This document shows positions 38,392-46,770 of a DNA stretch of 64,000 bases, piece by piece (position 1 is the stretch's first letter; every line of letters begins with the position of its first letter). The notes under the pieces are model-generated. The model did not search any database. It saw only the letters and a list, made by a program, of their open reading frames with translations, and was not told the origin of the DNA. Made by a program: the position numbers and the translations under genes. This DNA comes from Saccharopolyspora aridisoli (lineage in GTDB: Bacteria; Actinomycetota; Actinomycetes; Mycobacteriales; Pseudonocardiaceae): contig NZ_SMKV01000007.1 in assembly GCF_004348445.1 (NCBI RefSeq), forward strand, positions 62,001-126,000. Reading direction: 5' to 3'.

Positions 38392-39600
38392 ATGACCACC
38401 ACGGAGCCGAGGACGTATCCGTTCAACGTCGCCGAGGCGCTCGACCTCGACCCCACCTACGCCCAGTTGCGCGAGCAGGAGCCGCTGAGCCGCGTCAAGC
38501 TGCCCTACGGCGAAGAGGCATGGCTGGCCACCCGCTACGAGGACGTCAAGGTCGTCCTCGGCGATCCGAGGTTCAGCCGCGCCGCGACGGTGGAGCGCGA
38601 CGAACCGCGACTGCGACCGCGCCAGCAGGTCGGCGGGATCCTGAGCATGGACCCGCCCGACCACACCCGGCTGCGCCGACTGGTGGCCAAGGCGTTCACC
38701 CAGCGCCGCGTCGAGGAGCTGCGCCCGCGCACCCAGGACATCGCCGATGACCTGGTGAGCTCGATGGTCGAGCGCGGTGGCCCGGTCGACCTGGTCGAGG
38801 ACTTCGCGCTGCCGCTGCCGATCACGGTGATCTGCGAGCTGCTGGGCGTGCCCTTCGAGGATCGCGCGGACTTCCGGGTTTGGTCGGACGCGTTCCTGTC
38901 GACCAACAAGCTCACCGCCGCGCAGGTCACCGACTACGCGGACCGGATGATGGACTACATCGCCGGTCTGATCGCGCAGCGCCGGGTTGAGCCCGCCGAC
39001 GACCTGATCACCGGCCTCATCACCGCCCGCGACGAGCACGACGAGCTCAGCGAGGACGAGATGGTGCGGCTGGCCGCCGGAATCCTCGTCGCCGGGCACG
39101 AGACGACCGCCTCGCAGATCCCCAACTTCCTCCACGTGCTGCTGACCCACCCCGGGCAGTTGCAGCGGTTGCGCGCGGAGCTGGACCTGATCCCGTCCGC
39201 CGTCGAGGAGCTGCTGCGCTACGTGCCGCTGGGCGTCGGCGCCGGTTTCGCGCGGTACGCCACCGAGGACGTCGAGCTCGGCGGTGTGGTGGTGCGCGCC
39301 GGCGAACCGGTGCTGTCGAGCATCGGCTCGGCCAACCGGGACGAAGCGGTGTTCGGTGACCCGGAGACGTTGGACCTGGCGCGCGCGGAGGCATCGCACG
39401 TCGGCTTCGGCCACGGCCCGCACCACTGCCTCGGCGCCCAGCTGGCCCGGATGGAGTTGCAGGTGGCGCTGCGCACCTTGCTCACCCGGCTGCCGGGACT
39501 GGGCTTCCCGAACTCACCCGAGCAGGACGTGACGTGGAAGACGGGGCTTCTGGTTCGGGGTCCCCAGCGGATGGTGGTGTCGTGGCAAGGTGTCGAGTGA
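38392..39600 (+). CDS. Cytochrome P450
   Basis: 402 residues. I-helix AGHETTAS (~240), ExxR in VEELLRYVP (~275), and heme loop FGHGPHHCLGAQLARME with the Cys ligand (~350). The size and the DPPDHTRLRRLVAKAFT segment fit soluble bacterial CYP105/107-like enzymes. ATG 38392 has GGGGAG six bases upstream; an ATG at 38371 lies before it without a site. It is followed by a 3Fe-4S ferredoxin, its likely electron donor; no ferredoxin reductase is nearby. Substrate unknown. Confidence 0.93.
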   Translation: MTTTEPRTYPFNVAEALDLDPTYAQLREQEPLSRVKLPYGEEAWLATRYEDVKVVLGDPRFSRAATVERDEPRLRPRQQVGGILSMDPPDHTRLRRLVAKAFTQRRVEELRPRTQDIADDLVSSMVERGGPVDLVEDFALPLPITVICELLGVPFEDRADFRVWSDAFLSTNKLTAAQVTDYADRMMDYIAGLIAQRRVEPADDLITGLITARDEHDELSEDEMVRLAAGILVAGHETTASQIPNFLHVLLTHPGQLQRLRAELDLIPSAVEELLRYVPLGVGAGFARYATEDVELGGVVVRAGEPVLSSIGSANRDEAVFGDPETLDLARAEASHVGFGHGPHHCLGAQLARMELQVALRTLLTRLPGLGFPNSPEQDVTWKTGLLVRGPQRMVVSWQGVE

Positions 39601-39631
39601 TCTCGCTCATGCGGACAGAAGAGGTGAGCTG

Positions 39632-39853
39632 ATGAGTTGGTCGATCGAGATCGACACGAACACCTGCATCGGGTCGGGGATGTGCGCCGGGGTCGCCCCG
39701 GACCACTTCGAGCTGGTCGAGGGCTACTCGAAGACATTGCAGGACCAGTCCGAGCCCTCCGAGGAGGTCGTGGACGCCGCCGAGTCCTGCCCGGTGGAGG
39801 CGATCGTGGTCAAGGAGGTCGCGACCGGCAAGGTCGTCGCGCCCGGAGAGTGA
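39632..39853 (+). CDS. [3Fe-4S] ferredoxin
   Basis: 73 residues. CIGSGMC (Cx5C) and the late SCPVEAI cysteine give the three-cysteine set of P450-type [3Fe-4S] ferredoxins. AGAGGTGA lies upstream of ATG 39632. It is 31 bp after the P450 and surely its redox partner. Confidence 0.92.
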   Translation: MSWSIEIDTNTCIGSGMCAGVAPDHFELVEGYSKTLQDQSEPSEEVVDAAESCPVEAIVVKEVATGKVVAPGE

Positions 39854-39864
39854 TCTGAATCACA
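39849..39864. promoter_or_regulatory. CRP/GlxR-like binding site
   Basis: AGTGATCTGAATCACA fits GTGA-N6-TCAC, the CRP/GlxR half-site pattern, and overlaps the ferredoxin stop codon. It lies 268 bp before nadD, so its target is unclear. Confidence 0.4.
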
Positions 39865-39887
39865 GTAAGGATGCCGTCATGAATCCC

Positions 39888-39916
39888 GGTGCGCGCGGGT
39901 CTCACCCGTGCGCGCC
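39888..39916 (+). terminator. Hairpin after the ferredoxin gene
   Basis: 13-bp stem (39888-39900 with 39904-39916) containing two G-U pairs and a 3-base loop; probable end of the tetR-P450-ferredoxin transcript. Confidence 0.55.
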
Positions 39917-39975
39917 CCGGAGGCAGCGCCCGCGATCCGAAGTGCGCCCCCAGCCGCGGAGGATCGTGCAGGGCG

Positions 39976-40015
39976 GCGAGGTCCGGTCGAGGGGGGAGCC
40001 TGGACCGGACCTCGC
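39976..40015. repeat. Strong 13-bp inverted repeat upstream of nadD
   Basis: Perfect arms GCGAGGTCCGGTC (39976-39988) and GACCGGACCTCGC (40003-40015), with a 14-base purine-rich loop. It could be a second terminator or a structured RNA element. Confidence 0.55.
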
Positions 40016-40117
40016 AGCCGGCTGCGTTCCCAGCGTGGGATCGAGGGGCCTGCGCTGGGACCGTGGCGTCCGACACCCCGGGGAGCCCCGCTGACGTGCC
40101 TGGTCGTGGCGCTTATC

Positions 40118-40123
40118 TAGGGT
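40118..40123 (+). promoter_or_regulatory. -10 box of leaderless nadD promoter
   Basis: TAGGGT ending 8 bases before ATG 40132; no ribosome-binding site. Confidence 0.5.
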
Positions 40124-40131
40124 TGTCAGCT

Positions 40132-40740
40132 ATGTCTCGTCGCCGGATCGGGGTCATGGGTGGCACCTTCGATCCCATTCATCACGGACACCTCGTGGCC
40201 GCCAGCGAAGTGCAGGCGCAGTTCGGCCTCGAACAGGTGATCTTCGTGCCCACCGGACAGCCGTGGCAGAAGAGCCACGAGGTCGTCTCGCCGGCCGAGG
40301 ACCGCTACCTGATGACCGTGATCGCCACCGCCTCCAACCCGCGGTTCCTGGTCAGCCGGGTGGACGTCGACCGCAAGGGGCCGACCTACACCGCCGACAC
40401 GCTCACCGATCTCCACGAGCAGTTCCCTGACGCGGATCTGTACTTCATCACCGGGGCCGACGCCCTGGAGCAGATCCTGTCCTGGCACCGGGTCGAGGAG
40501 ATGTTCGAGCTCGCCCACTTCATCGGCGTGACCAGGCCCGGCTACTCGCTCAACAGCGCGCACCTGCCCGACGGGTCGGTGTCGTTGGTCGAGATCCCGG
40601 CGATGGCGATCTCCTCTACCGGCTGCCGCGACCGGGTCCGGGCGGGCCTGCCGGTCTGGTACCTCGTGCCCGACGGCATCGTGCAGTACATCACCAAGCG
40701 CGGCCTCTACCGCGAAACTCCAGCCGAGTGGGGCCCGTAG
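40132..40740 (+). CDS. nadD: Nicotinate-nucleotide adenylyltransferase
   Basis: 202 residues. It makes deamido-NAD from nicotinate mononucleotide. [15 protein letters not shown] holds the nucleotidyltransferase HxGH site and [11 protein letters not shown] is the ISST motif. The C-terminus [14 protein letters not shown] recurs in degraded form 600 bp downstream. Probably leaderless. It precedes rsfS as in mycobacteria, although 777 bp of accessory DNA now separates them. Confidence 0.95.
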   Translation: MSRRRIGVMGGTFDPIHHGHLVAASEVQAQFGLEQVIFVPTGQPWQKSHEVVSPAEDRYLMTVIATASNPRFLVSRVDVDRKGPTYTADTLTDLHEQFPDADLYFITGADALEQILSWHRVEEMFELAHFIGVTRPGYSLNSAHLPDGSVSLVEIPAMAISSTGCRDRVRAGLPVWYLVPDGIVQYITKRGLYRETPAEWGP

Positions 40741-40780
40741 CAGGGGAAACGCTCGGCGGTCTCGCACTCGGCGTTTCCTG
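40741..40780 (+). terminator. Hairpin after nadD
   Basis: Arms GGAAACGC (40745-40752) and GCGTTTCC (40771-40778), starting right after the stop codon. Confidence 0.55.
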
Positions 40781-40852
40781 ATGAGGGGGTCCTCGTCGTC
40801 GGCAGGAAATGGCGCTGTGCCGAATCGAGCGGGGTCGACGCGGTTGGCGCTC

Positions 40853-41195
40853 ATGTCTCACGAACCTGATGTTGACGGAGCTCCAGTGATCCCACAGGGC
40901 GAGAAAACGCCCACCACGATCGTGTTCAGCGCCTCCTACCGCGTTCGCCCGAGATCGGCAGACCACGCCGTTGCCGCGCCTCGAGACCGAGGCGGCGATT
41001 CCCGGATGCGTCTACTGCAACTTCGCGCGGGACCTGGCGGATCCGAAGTCGTTCCACCTCAGCGAGGGCTGGCAGGACCAGCTGGCCCTCGAAGAGCACT
41101 ACGAGTCCGCGCCTCTCCTGCGGGCAGTCGAGGAAGTGATGACCAACGTCCGCATCCTCGGATTCCAAGATCAGCGCTACGAGCTGGCGCCCGGG
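40853..41195 (+). pseudogene. Frameshifted antibiotic-biosynthesis-monooxygenase-like gene
   Basis: From ATG 40853 one frame gives a start ending IVFSASYRVRPRSADHAVAA; at about 40970 the reading moves to another frame that continues LETEAAIPGCVYCNFARD, FHLSEGWQDQLALEEHYES and FQDQRYELAPG. Joined, this is a complete ABM-type ferredoxin-like monooxygenase of about 110 residues with a single frameshift. A small enzyme of this type usually acts on quinones or polyketides. The shift could also be a sequence error. Confidence 0.55.
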
Positions 41196-41325
41196 GTGCA
41201 GAGCCCTGGCACCAGCCCGGCAGCGCCACCACGGCGGACTGGTCCGACGGCGGGGAGCGGTAATACCACTTCGCTCCCCGAAGACGCTCATCAGGGGTGT
41301 CGTCGCTGGTCGGCGGGCTTTCGTG

Positions 41326-41389
41326 GTGCACTCTCCTCACCGAGCGCGGCCTTCACCGCGAAGCTCCGGCGGGTGGGGCCCGCAGGGGC
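41326..41389 (+). repeat. Degenerate duplicate of the nadD 3' end
   Basis: Aligns with 40681-40745: it shares GCGCGGCCT, ACCGCGAA, CTCC and GTGGGGCCCG blocks in order, and reads LLTERGLHREAP where nadD reads [12 protein letters not shown]. The stop is lost. It flanks the monooxygenase relic on the side away from nadD. Confidence 0.65.
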
Positions 41390-41517
41390 GATTGAACTCG
41401 AGCGCACCGCTCGGGCATAAAGGACATGTATGCGAAGGCCGGGCGGCTCCTGGCCGGGACCGGCGGCCTATCCTGCTACCCGGCGTGGGCACACCGAGCC
41501 CGGCCGAGAGGAGTGAC

Positions 41518-41901
41518 GTGGCAGCCACCGAGAACGCCCGCGAGCTGGCCCTGATCGCCGCCCAAGCCGCGGCCGACAAGAAGGCCACCGACGTGGTCCT
41601 GCTGGATGTCTCCGAGCAGCTGGTCATCACAGACTGCTTCATGATCGCTTCGGCCTCGAACGAGCGGCAGGTCGAAGCGATCGTCGACTCGGTCGAGGAG
41701 AAGCTGCGCGCGGCGGGCGTCAAGCCGGTCCGGCGCGAGGGAGCCCGCGAGGGCCGGTGGGTCTTGCTGGACTTCGTCGACGTCGTGGTGCACGTCCAGC
41801 ACGCCGAGGAGCGCTCCTTCTACCAGCTGGAGAAGCTGTGGAAGGACTGCCCGCGGATCGAGTTCGTCGATCAGGGCGTGCCCGCCGAGGAAGACGAGTG
41901 A
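41518..41901 (+). CDS. rsfS: Ribosomal silencing factor RsfS
   Basis: 127 residues. It binds L14 and blocks subunit joining in starvation. Typical segments: LALIAAQAAADKKATDVVLLDVS, ITDCFMIASASNERQV, and WVLLDFVDVVVHVQHAEERSFYQLEKLW. GTG 41518 has GAGAGGAG upstream. The stop overlaps the next gene by 4 bp. Confidence 0.95.
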   Translation: MAATENARELALIAAQAAADKKATDVVLLDVSEQLVITDCFMIASASNERQVEAIVDSVEEKLRAAGVKPVRREGAREGRWVLLDFVDVVVHVQHAEERSFYQLEKLWKDCPRIEFVDQGVPAEEDE

Positions 41902-42518
41902 GTCTCGACCGGCTCGTGCTGTGGCGGCACGGCGAGACCGACTACAACCTCGTCGGCCGCATCCAGGGTCACCTCGACAGCTCGCTGACCGTCAACGGGG
42001 TCGAGCAGGCCGAGCAGGCCGCTCCCTCCATCGCGGCCTTCGAGCCTTCTGTGGCCATCAGCTCCGACCTGAACCGCGCGCGCACCACCGCCGCCGCCTA
42101 CGCCAAGGTCAGCGGTGAGCCGGTGAAGCTGGACAAGCGGCTGCGGGAGACCCACGTCGGGGAGTGGCAGGGGCTCAGCGGAGCCGAGGTCGAGCACGGC
42201 TGGCCCGGTGCGCTGAACACCTGGCGGGCGAACCCGACCTGGGCGCCGCCCGGCGGGGAGTCCCGCATCGAGGTCGCCACCCGCGCCGTCGAGGTCGTCA
42301 CCGAGCTCGACGACCAGTACGAGGGCACCGCGCTGCTGTGCGCGCACGGCGGGCTGATCACCGCGCTCACCGCGAAGCTGCTGGCACTGCCGGTCGAGCT
42401 GTGGCCGGGTCTGGCCGGCGTGCGCAACTGCCACTGGGTGGTCCTCAACCGCCGCAGCCCCAGCGATCACCGTTGGCGCCTGATGGTCTACAACGCCGGG
42501 GCGCAAGCCCACGTGTGA
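41898..42518 (+). CDS. Histidine phosphatase family protein (GpgP-like)
   Basis: 206 residues. LWRHGETDYN is the RHG active site, LRETHVGEWQGL carries the conserved Glu, and LLCAHGGLITAL holds the second His. In mycobacteria the gene after rsfS encodes glucosyl-3-phosphoglycerate phosphatase, and position and sequence agree, but a general phosphoglycerate-mutase-like phosphatase is possible. GTG start, coupled to rsfS. Confidence 0.88.
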   Translation: MSLDRLVLWRHGETDYNLVGRIQGHLDSSLTVNGVEQAEQAAPSIAAFEPSVAISSDLNRARTTAAAYAKVSGEPVKLDKRLRETHVGEWQGLSGAEVEHGWPGALNTWRANPTWAPPGGESRIEVATRAVEVVTELDDQYEGTALLCAHGGLITALTAKLLALPVELWPGLAGVRNCHWVVLNRRSPSDHRWRLMVYNAGAQAHV

Positions 42519-42540
42519 TCGCATCTGCCGTCTGCCGTCG

Positions 42541-42546
42541 TAGGGT
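42541..42546 (+). promoter_or_regulatory. -10 box of leaderless degV promoter
   Basis: TAGGGT ending 7 bases before GTG 42554; no ribosome-binding site. Confidence 0.5.
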
Positions 42547-42553
42547 TGCGTCC

Positions 42554-43414
42554 GTGTCCATTGCCGTCGTCACCGATTCCACGGCGTACCTGCCGTCCGG
42601 GTACGCCGCGCGGTACGGGGTTCGGGTCGTTCCGCTGCACGTCAGCGTGAACGGTGGCAAGCACGTCTACGAGACCGGGTTCTCGCCTCGCGACCTCGCC
42701 GACGCGTTGGCGAACAAGCATCGGGTGACCACCGCGAGCGCCACCTCGGGAGAGCTGTCCCGCGCTTACCGGCAGGCGCTGGACGACGGCGCCGAGGGAG
42801 TCGTGGCGGTGCACCTGTCCCGGCAGCTGTCGGGGACGTGGGACGCCGCTCGGCTGGCCGCGCGCGAGACCGACCCGGACCGGGTCCGGGTCGTGGACTC
42901 GCGTTCGGCGGCGATGGGGCTGGGGTTCTCGGTTCTCGGCGCCGCCGACGCCGCTCAGGCGGGCGCCGACCTGGACGAGGTGGAGCACACCGCTGCGGTG
43001 ACGGCCGCGCGCACGACCACCGTGTTCTCCGTGCAGACCCTGGAGTACCTGCGACGCGGCGGGCGCATCGGCACCGCAGCGGCAGTGCTGGGTACGGCGC
43101 TGTCGATCAAGCCGTTGCTGCACGTCGACGACGGGCGCATCGAAGCGCTGGAGAAGGTGCGCACCACGACTCGCGCGATGGCCCGGCTTCGCGACATCTC
43201 GCTGGACGCGGCCGGTTCCGGTTCGGCGGCGATCGCGGTGCACCACCTCGCCGCCGCCGAGCACGCCGAGGAGCTGGCGGCGCGGCTCACCGCCGAGCTG
43301 GGGGAGTCGGTGGAGTGCGTCGTCTCGGAGGTCGGCGCGGTCATCGGGGCGCACATCGGGCCCGGATCTGTGGGCGTGGTGGTTCTCCCGAACGGGTGGC
43401 GTTTCGGCGCGTGA
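42554..43414 (+). CDS. DegV family fatty-acid-binding protein
   Basis: 286 residues. It starts SIAVVTDSTAYLPSG, then TTASATSGELSRAYRQAL, HLSRQLSGTW, RVVDSRSAAMGLGF and LEYLRRGGRIGTAAAVLGTALSIKPLL, all DegV signatures. DegV proteins bind fatty acids for the FakA kinase in Gram-positive bacteria. Conserved position between the phosphatase and comEA. Confidence 0.92.
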   Translation: MSIAVVTDSTAYLPSGYAARYGVRVVPLHVSVNGGKHVYETGFSPRDLADALANKHRVTTASATSGELSRAYRQALDDGAEGVVAVHLSRQLSGTWDAARLAARETDPDRVRVVDSRSAAMGLGFSVLGAADAAQAGADLDEVEHTAAVTAARTTTVFSVQTLEYLRRGGRIGTAAAVLGTALSIKPLLHVDDGRIEALEKVRTTTRAMARLRDISLDAAGSGSAAIAVHHLAAAEHAEELAARLTAELGESVECVVSEVGAVIGAHIGPGSVGVVVLPNGWRFGA

Positions 43415-43524
43415 AAAACCTTCAGGGCGCGGATTCCACACCATCGAGCTGAATTCCGGCGATGTTCTATCCACAGTAGGCAGATGCACGAAAAATGAAG
43501 GTGGGCAACGTGTTTCGGGCGCGC

Positions 43525-43530
43525 TAACGT
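43525..43530 (+). promoter_or_regulatory. -10 box of leaderless comEA promoter
   Basis: TAACGT ending 7 bases before ATG 43538; no ribosome-binding site. Confidence 0.5.
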
Positions 43531-43537
43531 CGTCGGC

Positions 43538-44344
43538 ATGTTCGACACCAAGCTCTTCCGCGCCACTGACGACGACTCCTACGAGCAGCTCGACACCCGG
43601 TCCCGGTTGCAGACGCTGCGCCACGAGGCCGAGCACGACGAGCCGACGCGACGACTCCAGCCCAACTACTCGGTGAAACCGCCCGGCGGTGGCCGAAGTT
43701 CGCCGTTGTCGCGGTTCGCCGAGCGCTGGCTGCCCGAATCACTGCTGAGGTCGAGAATGGACCCCGGTCGCACCGGGGTGCTCGCGGTGTCGTTGGTCGC
43801 GGCCGTCGTGCTGGTCGGAGTGCTCGTCCTCGCCTGGTCCGGCCGCCCGACGGCCGATTCCGCTCCGCCACCACTTCCCGCTCCGCCACCACCGGTGTCG
43901 ACGAGCGCCGCCGCTCCCGCGGAGCTGGTGGTCAGCGTCGTCGGCCGAGTCCAGCGCCCCGGCCTGGTCACGGTCTCAGCCGGTGCGCGGGTCGCCGACG
44001 CCGTGTCAGCGGCGGGCGGGCCACTTCCCGACACCGACTTGACCGCACTCAACCTCGCTCGCCGTCTGGCCGACGGCGAGCAGCTCTACGTCGCCATCCC
44101 GGTGCCACCGGAGGCCCAGCCGGGGCAGACCGGTGCGGGTGGCGGCGGCGACAGCAGGGTCGACCTCAACACCGCGACGAAGGAGCAGCTCGATGGCCTA
44201 CCAGGGGTCGGCGAGGTCACCGCCGAGCGAATCCTGCAGTGGCGCACCGAGCACGGCCGCTTCGGCTCGGTGGACCAGCTGCGGGAGGTCGGGGGGATCG
44301 GTGACGCTCGGCTGTCCAAGCTGCGCGATCTGGTGCGGGTGTGA
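43538..44344 (+). CDS. comEA: ComEA-type DNA-binding competence protein
   Basis: 268 residues. A cytoplasmic N-terminus of ~75 residues, one transmembrane helix (VLAVSLVAAVVLVGVLVLAW), a proline-rich linker, a SLBB domain (VVGRVQRPGLVTVSAGARV) and a C-terminal helix-hairpin-helix pair (VDLNTATKEQLDGLPGVG and QLREVGGIGDARLSKL) that binds double-stranded DNA outside the membrane. The stop overlaps comEC by 4 bp. Confidence 0.93.
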   Translation: MFDTKLFRATDDDSYEQLDTRSRLQTLRHEAEHDEPTRRLQPNYSVKPPGGGRSSPLSRFAERWLPESLLRSRMDPGRTGVLAVSLVAAVVLVGVLVLAWSGRPTADSAPPPLPAPPPPVSTSAAAPAELVVSVVGRVQRPGLVTVSAGARVADAVSAAGGPLPDTDLTALNLARRLADGEQLYVAIPVPPEAQPGQTGAGGGGDSRVDLNTATKEQLDGLPGVGEVTAERILQWRTEHGRFGSVDQLREVGGIGDARLSKLRDLVRV

Positions 44345-46281
44345 TCCGGCGGCTGGACCTGCGGCTGGTCCCGGCGGCAGCGGCGGTCTGGGCGGTGACG
44401 CTGCTCGGTCTGCTGGCGGGCTGGGTGCCGGCCGCGGTGACAGCGCTGGCGGCGGCGTTCCCGGTGGTCTTGGTGATCTCGCGGCGGTCGGGGTCCAAGG
44501 CCGTGCTGGTGGTTCTGCTGCTCGCCGCGGTGTCGGCGACCGGCATCGCGATCCGGGCCCACGACGTCGAGGTACATCCGCTCCGCCGCGCGGCGGGTGC
44601 CGGTGAGCGAGTGATGCTGCGGGTGCAGCTGACGAGCGAGCCCACTCCGCTGCGAGGGGCGGCGTTCGGCGCCAGCCGGGCGCAGGACCGCTCGCTCGCC
44701 AGAGCGGAGCTGGTGACCGCCGAGATCGCCGGCCGCCGGTATGCGGCAGGCGGTTCGGTGGTGCTGCTGGTGCCGACCGAGTCGTGGCGCGGACTGATCG
44801 CCGGGCAGCGGCTCACCGTCCGCGGCAAGGCGGCATCGCCGCGCGACGGACAGCTCGACGTGGCGGTGCTGCCGGTCTACCGGGCGCCGAGCGAGGTCGC
44901 GGCACCACCGGAGTGGCAGCGCGTGGCAGCGGACATGCGCGCGGGACTGCGCGAGATCGCCGAGCGGCACCTGGGGCCCGAAGCGGCTGGCCTGCTCCCG
45001 GGACTGGTCGTCGGCGACACGAGCGGGCTGAACCCGGAGGTGTCGCAGGAGTTCGAGACGGCGGGCCTGAGCCACCTCACCGCCGTCTCGGGTGCGAACT
45101 TGGCGATCGTGTGCGGCGCGGTCCTGGTGCTGCTGCGGCTGCTGGGCATGGGGCCGTTGGTCTGCGCGCTGGGTGCTGGTGCGGCACTGGTCGGGTTCGT
45201 CGCTTTGACCGGGCCCGAACCGAGCGTGCTGCGCGCCGCGGTGATGGGAGCCATCACGCTGCTCGCGCTGGTGCTGGGCCGTCGCCGATCGGCGCTGCCG
45301 GCGTTGGCGGCGAGCGTGATCGGGCTGCTGCTCCTGCTGCCGGAGCTGGCGGTCAGCGCTGGGTTCGCCCTGTCGGTCGTGGCGACGGCGGGCCTGGTGC
45401 TGCTGGCGCCGGTGTGGGCGGCGGCGTTGCGGGCGCGCGGCGTGCCGGTCGGACTGGCCGAGGCGATTGCGGTCCCGGTGGCCGCGCACGTGGTCACCGC
45501 GCCGCTGATCGCCGCGATCTCCGGCGGCGTGAGCCTGGTGGCGGTGCCGGCCAACCTGCTGGCGGCGCCGGTGATCGCCCCGGCAACGGTGTTCGGCGTG
45601 CTGGCCACCGTCATCGCGCCGGTGTCGAGGTGGGCGGCGGCGGTCGGCGTCGTGCTGGCCGGACCGGAGTTGGAGTGGGTGCTGCTGGTCGCCGATCGCG
45701 CCTCGGCGGTACCGGGCGCGGTGTTCGACTGGCCGACGGGCGCCGGCGGTGGACTGCTGCTGGCGGTTCTGCTGCTGGTGGGGTTGATCGCGTTGCGAGG
45801 AAGGAGGATTCGGCTGCTCGCGGTGGTCGCGGTGCTGCTCAGCGCGCTGGTCGTGCTGCCGGTGCGCACCATGCTGCCGGGCTGGCCCGCGCAGGGCTGG
45901 AGCGTGGTGGCCTGCGACGTCGGGCAGGGCGACGGACTGGTGCTGGCGACCGGGAGGGCGGAGGAGGCCGTCGTGGTCGACACCGGCCCGGACCCGCGCC
46001 GTGCGGCGAACTGCCTGCGGCGCCTCGGGATTCGCCGGCTGTCGATGGCGGTTCTCACGCACCTGCACGCCGACCACGTCAGCGGGCTGCGCACGGTGCT
46101 GGGTGAGATCTCGGTCGGCGCGGTGGCGATCGGGCCGCTGCGCGAACCGAAGTGGGCCTTCGACGACCTGGTGCGCGACACCCGCGCGCACCGCACGCCG
46201 ATCGTCACGCTGCAGGCCGGGCAACGGCTGGCGTGGCCGGGTCTCGTTCTCGACGTCCTCGCGCGCCGGAACCGGGCGTGA
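44341..46281 (+). CDS. comEC: ComEC/Rec2 competence protein, N-terminal part (frame broken)
   Basis: 646 codons: N-terminal helices, an OB-like domain, the Competence core (HLTAVSGANLAIVCGAVLVLL and about eight helices), then the start of the metallo-beta-lactamase-like domain with THLHADHVSG (~571). The frame ends at TGA 46279-46281 in the middle of that domain, after LVLDVLARRNRA. The rest follows in another frame from GTG 46278. An extra GC pair in the GCGCGC run at 46261 would explain the break. ComEC forms the single-stranded DNA import channel. Confidence 0.88.
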   Translation: MIRRLDLRLVPAAAAVWAVTLLGLLAGWVPAAVTALAAAFPVVLVISRRSGSKAVLVVLLLAAVSATGIAIRAHDVEVHPLRRAAGAGERVMLRVQLTSEPTPLRGAAFGASRAQDRSLARAELVTAEIAGRRYAAGGSVVLLVPTESWRGLIAGQRLTVRGKAASPRDGQLDVAVLPVYRAPSEVAAPPEWQRVAADMRAGLREIAERHLGPEAAGLLPGLVVGDTSGLNPEVSQEFETAGLSHLTAVSGANLAIVCGAVLVLLRLLGMGPLVCALGAGAALVGFVALTGPEPSVLRAAVMGAITLLALVLGRRRSALPALAASVIGLLLLLPELAVSAGFALSVVATAGLVLLAPVWAAALRARGVPVGLAEAIAVPVAAHVVTAPLIAAISGGVSLVAVPANLLAAPVIAPATVFGVLATVIAPVSRWAAAVGVVLAGPELEWVLLVADRASAVPGAVFDWPTGAGGGLLLAVLLLVGLIALRGRRIRLLAVVAVLLSALVVLPVRTMLPGWPAQGWSVVACDVGQGDGLVLATGRAEEAVVVDTGPDPRRAANCLRRLGIRRLSMAVLTHLHADHVSGLRTVLGEISVGAVAIGPLREPKWAFDDLVRDTRAHRTPIVTLQAGQRLAWPGLVLDVLARRNRA

Positions 46282-46685
46282 CCCGCACGCAGACCGCCGA
46301 CGACGCCAACGATGCGTCGCTGGTGATCCGCGCGACCACCCCGGCCGGGCGCGTGCTGCTCACCGGTGACGTGGAGCTGCCCGGGCAGGGGCGTCTGGTG
46401 TCCTCCGGTGCGGATCTGCGAGCGGACGTGCTCAAGGTTCCGCACCACGGATCCCGTTACACCACACCGCGCTTCCTGAGCGCGGTGCGGCCGAGGCTCG
46501 CGCTGATCAGCGTCGGCGCGGGCAACGACTACGGACACCCGAACCCGTTCGTGATCGACACATTGGCCCGAGCGGGCACCCGTGTGTTGCGCACCGACGA
46601 GGAAGGAGACATCGCGGTCCTACCCGGGCCGCGGGGACCTCGGTTCGTCGGACGTGGAGACCCGCTGCGCGCCACCGACGACTGA
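46278..46685 (+). CDS. comEC: ComEC C-terminal metallo-beta-lactamase part (separate frame)
   Basis: 135 codons from a GTG that overlaps the stop of the first part as GTGA. It continues the MBL domain: ASLVIRATTPAGRVLLTGDVE, VLKVPHHGSRY and PRLALISVGAGNDYGHP. Alone it is not a complete domain. Either the gene is a frameshift mutant, or the parts are made by stop-restart and associate, or the base call is wrong. Confidence 0.8.
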   Translation: MTRTQTADDANDASLVIRATTPAGRVLLTGDVELPGQGRLVSSGADLRADVLKVPHHGSRYTTPRFLSAVRPRLALISVGAGNDYGHPNPFVIDTLARAGTRVLRTDEEGDIAVLPGPRGPRFVGRGDPLRATDD

Positions 46686-46704
46686 GCGTCCGAAGCCGAC
46701 GAGG

Positions 46705-46740
46705 AGGTGGGTGGCGTCCCGTCGGAACGGCCACCCACCT
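46705..46740. terminator. Bidirectional hairpin between comEC and thrC
   Basis: Arms AGGTGGGTGG (46705-46714) and CCACCCACCT (46731-46740) with weak inner pairing, between two convergent genes. Confidence 0.65.
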
Positions 46741-46770
46741 GTGGGAGAGGAGTGTTCGCCTACAACTGGA

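Noticed and set aside
39879-40094. Possible 71-codon gene between ferredoxin and nadD
   Set aside because: Although a TAAGGA box precedes its ATG, the frame runs through two strong hairpins and has Arg/Pro/Gly bias without any recognisable pattern.
44086-46224. 712-codon minus-strand frame opposite comEC
   Set aside because: Arg/His/Gln-rich antisense shadow without motifs.
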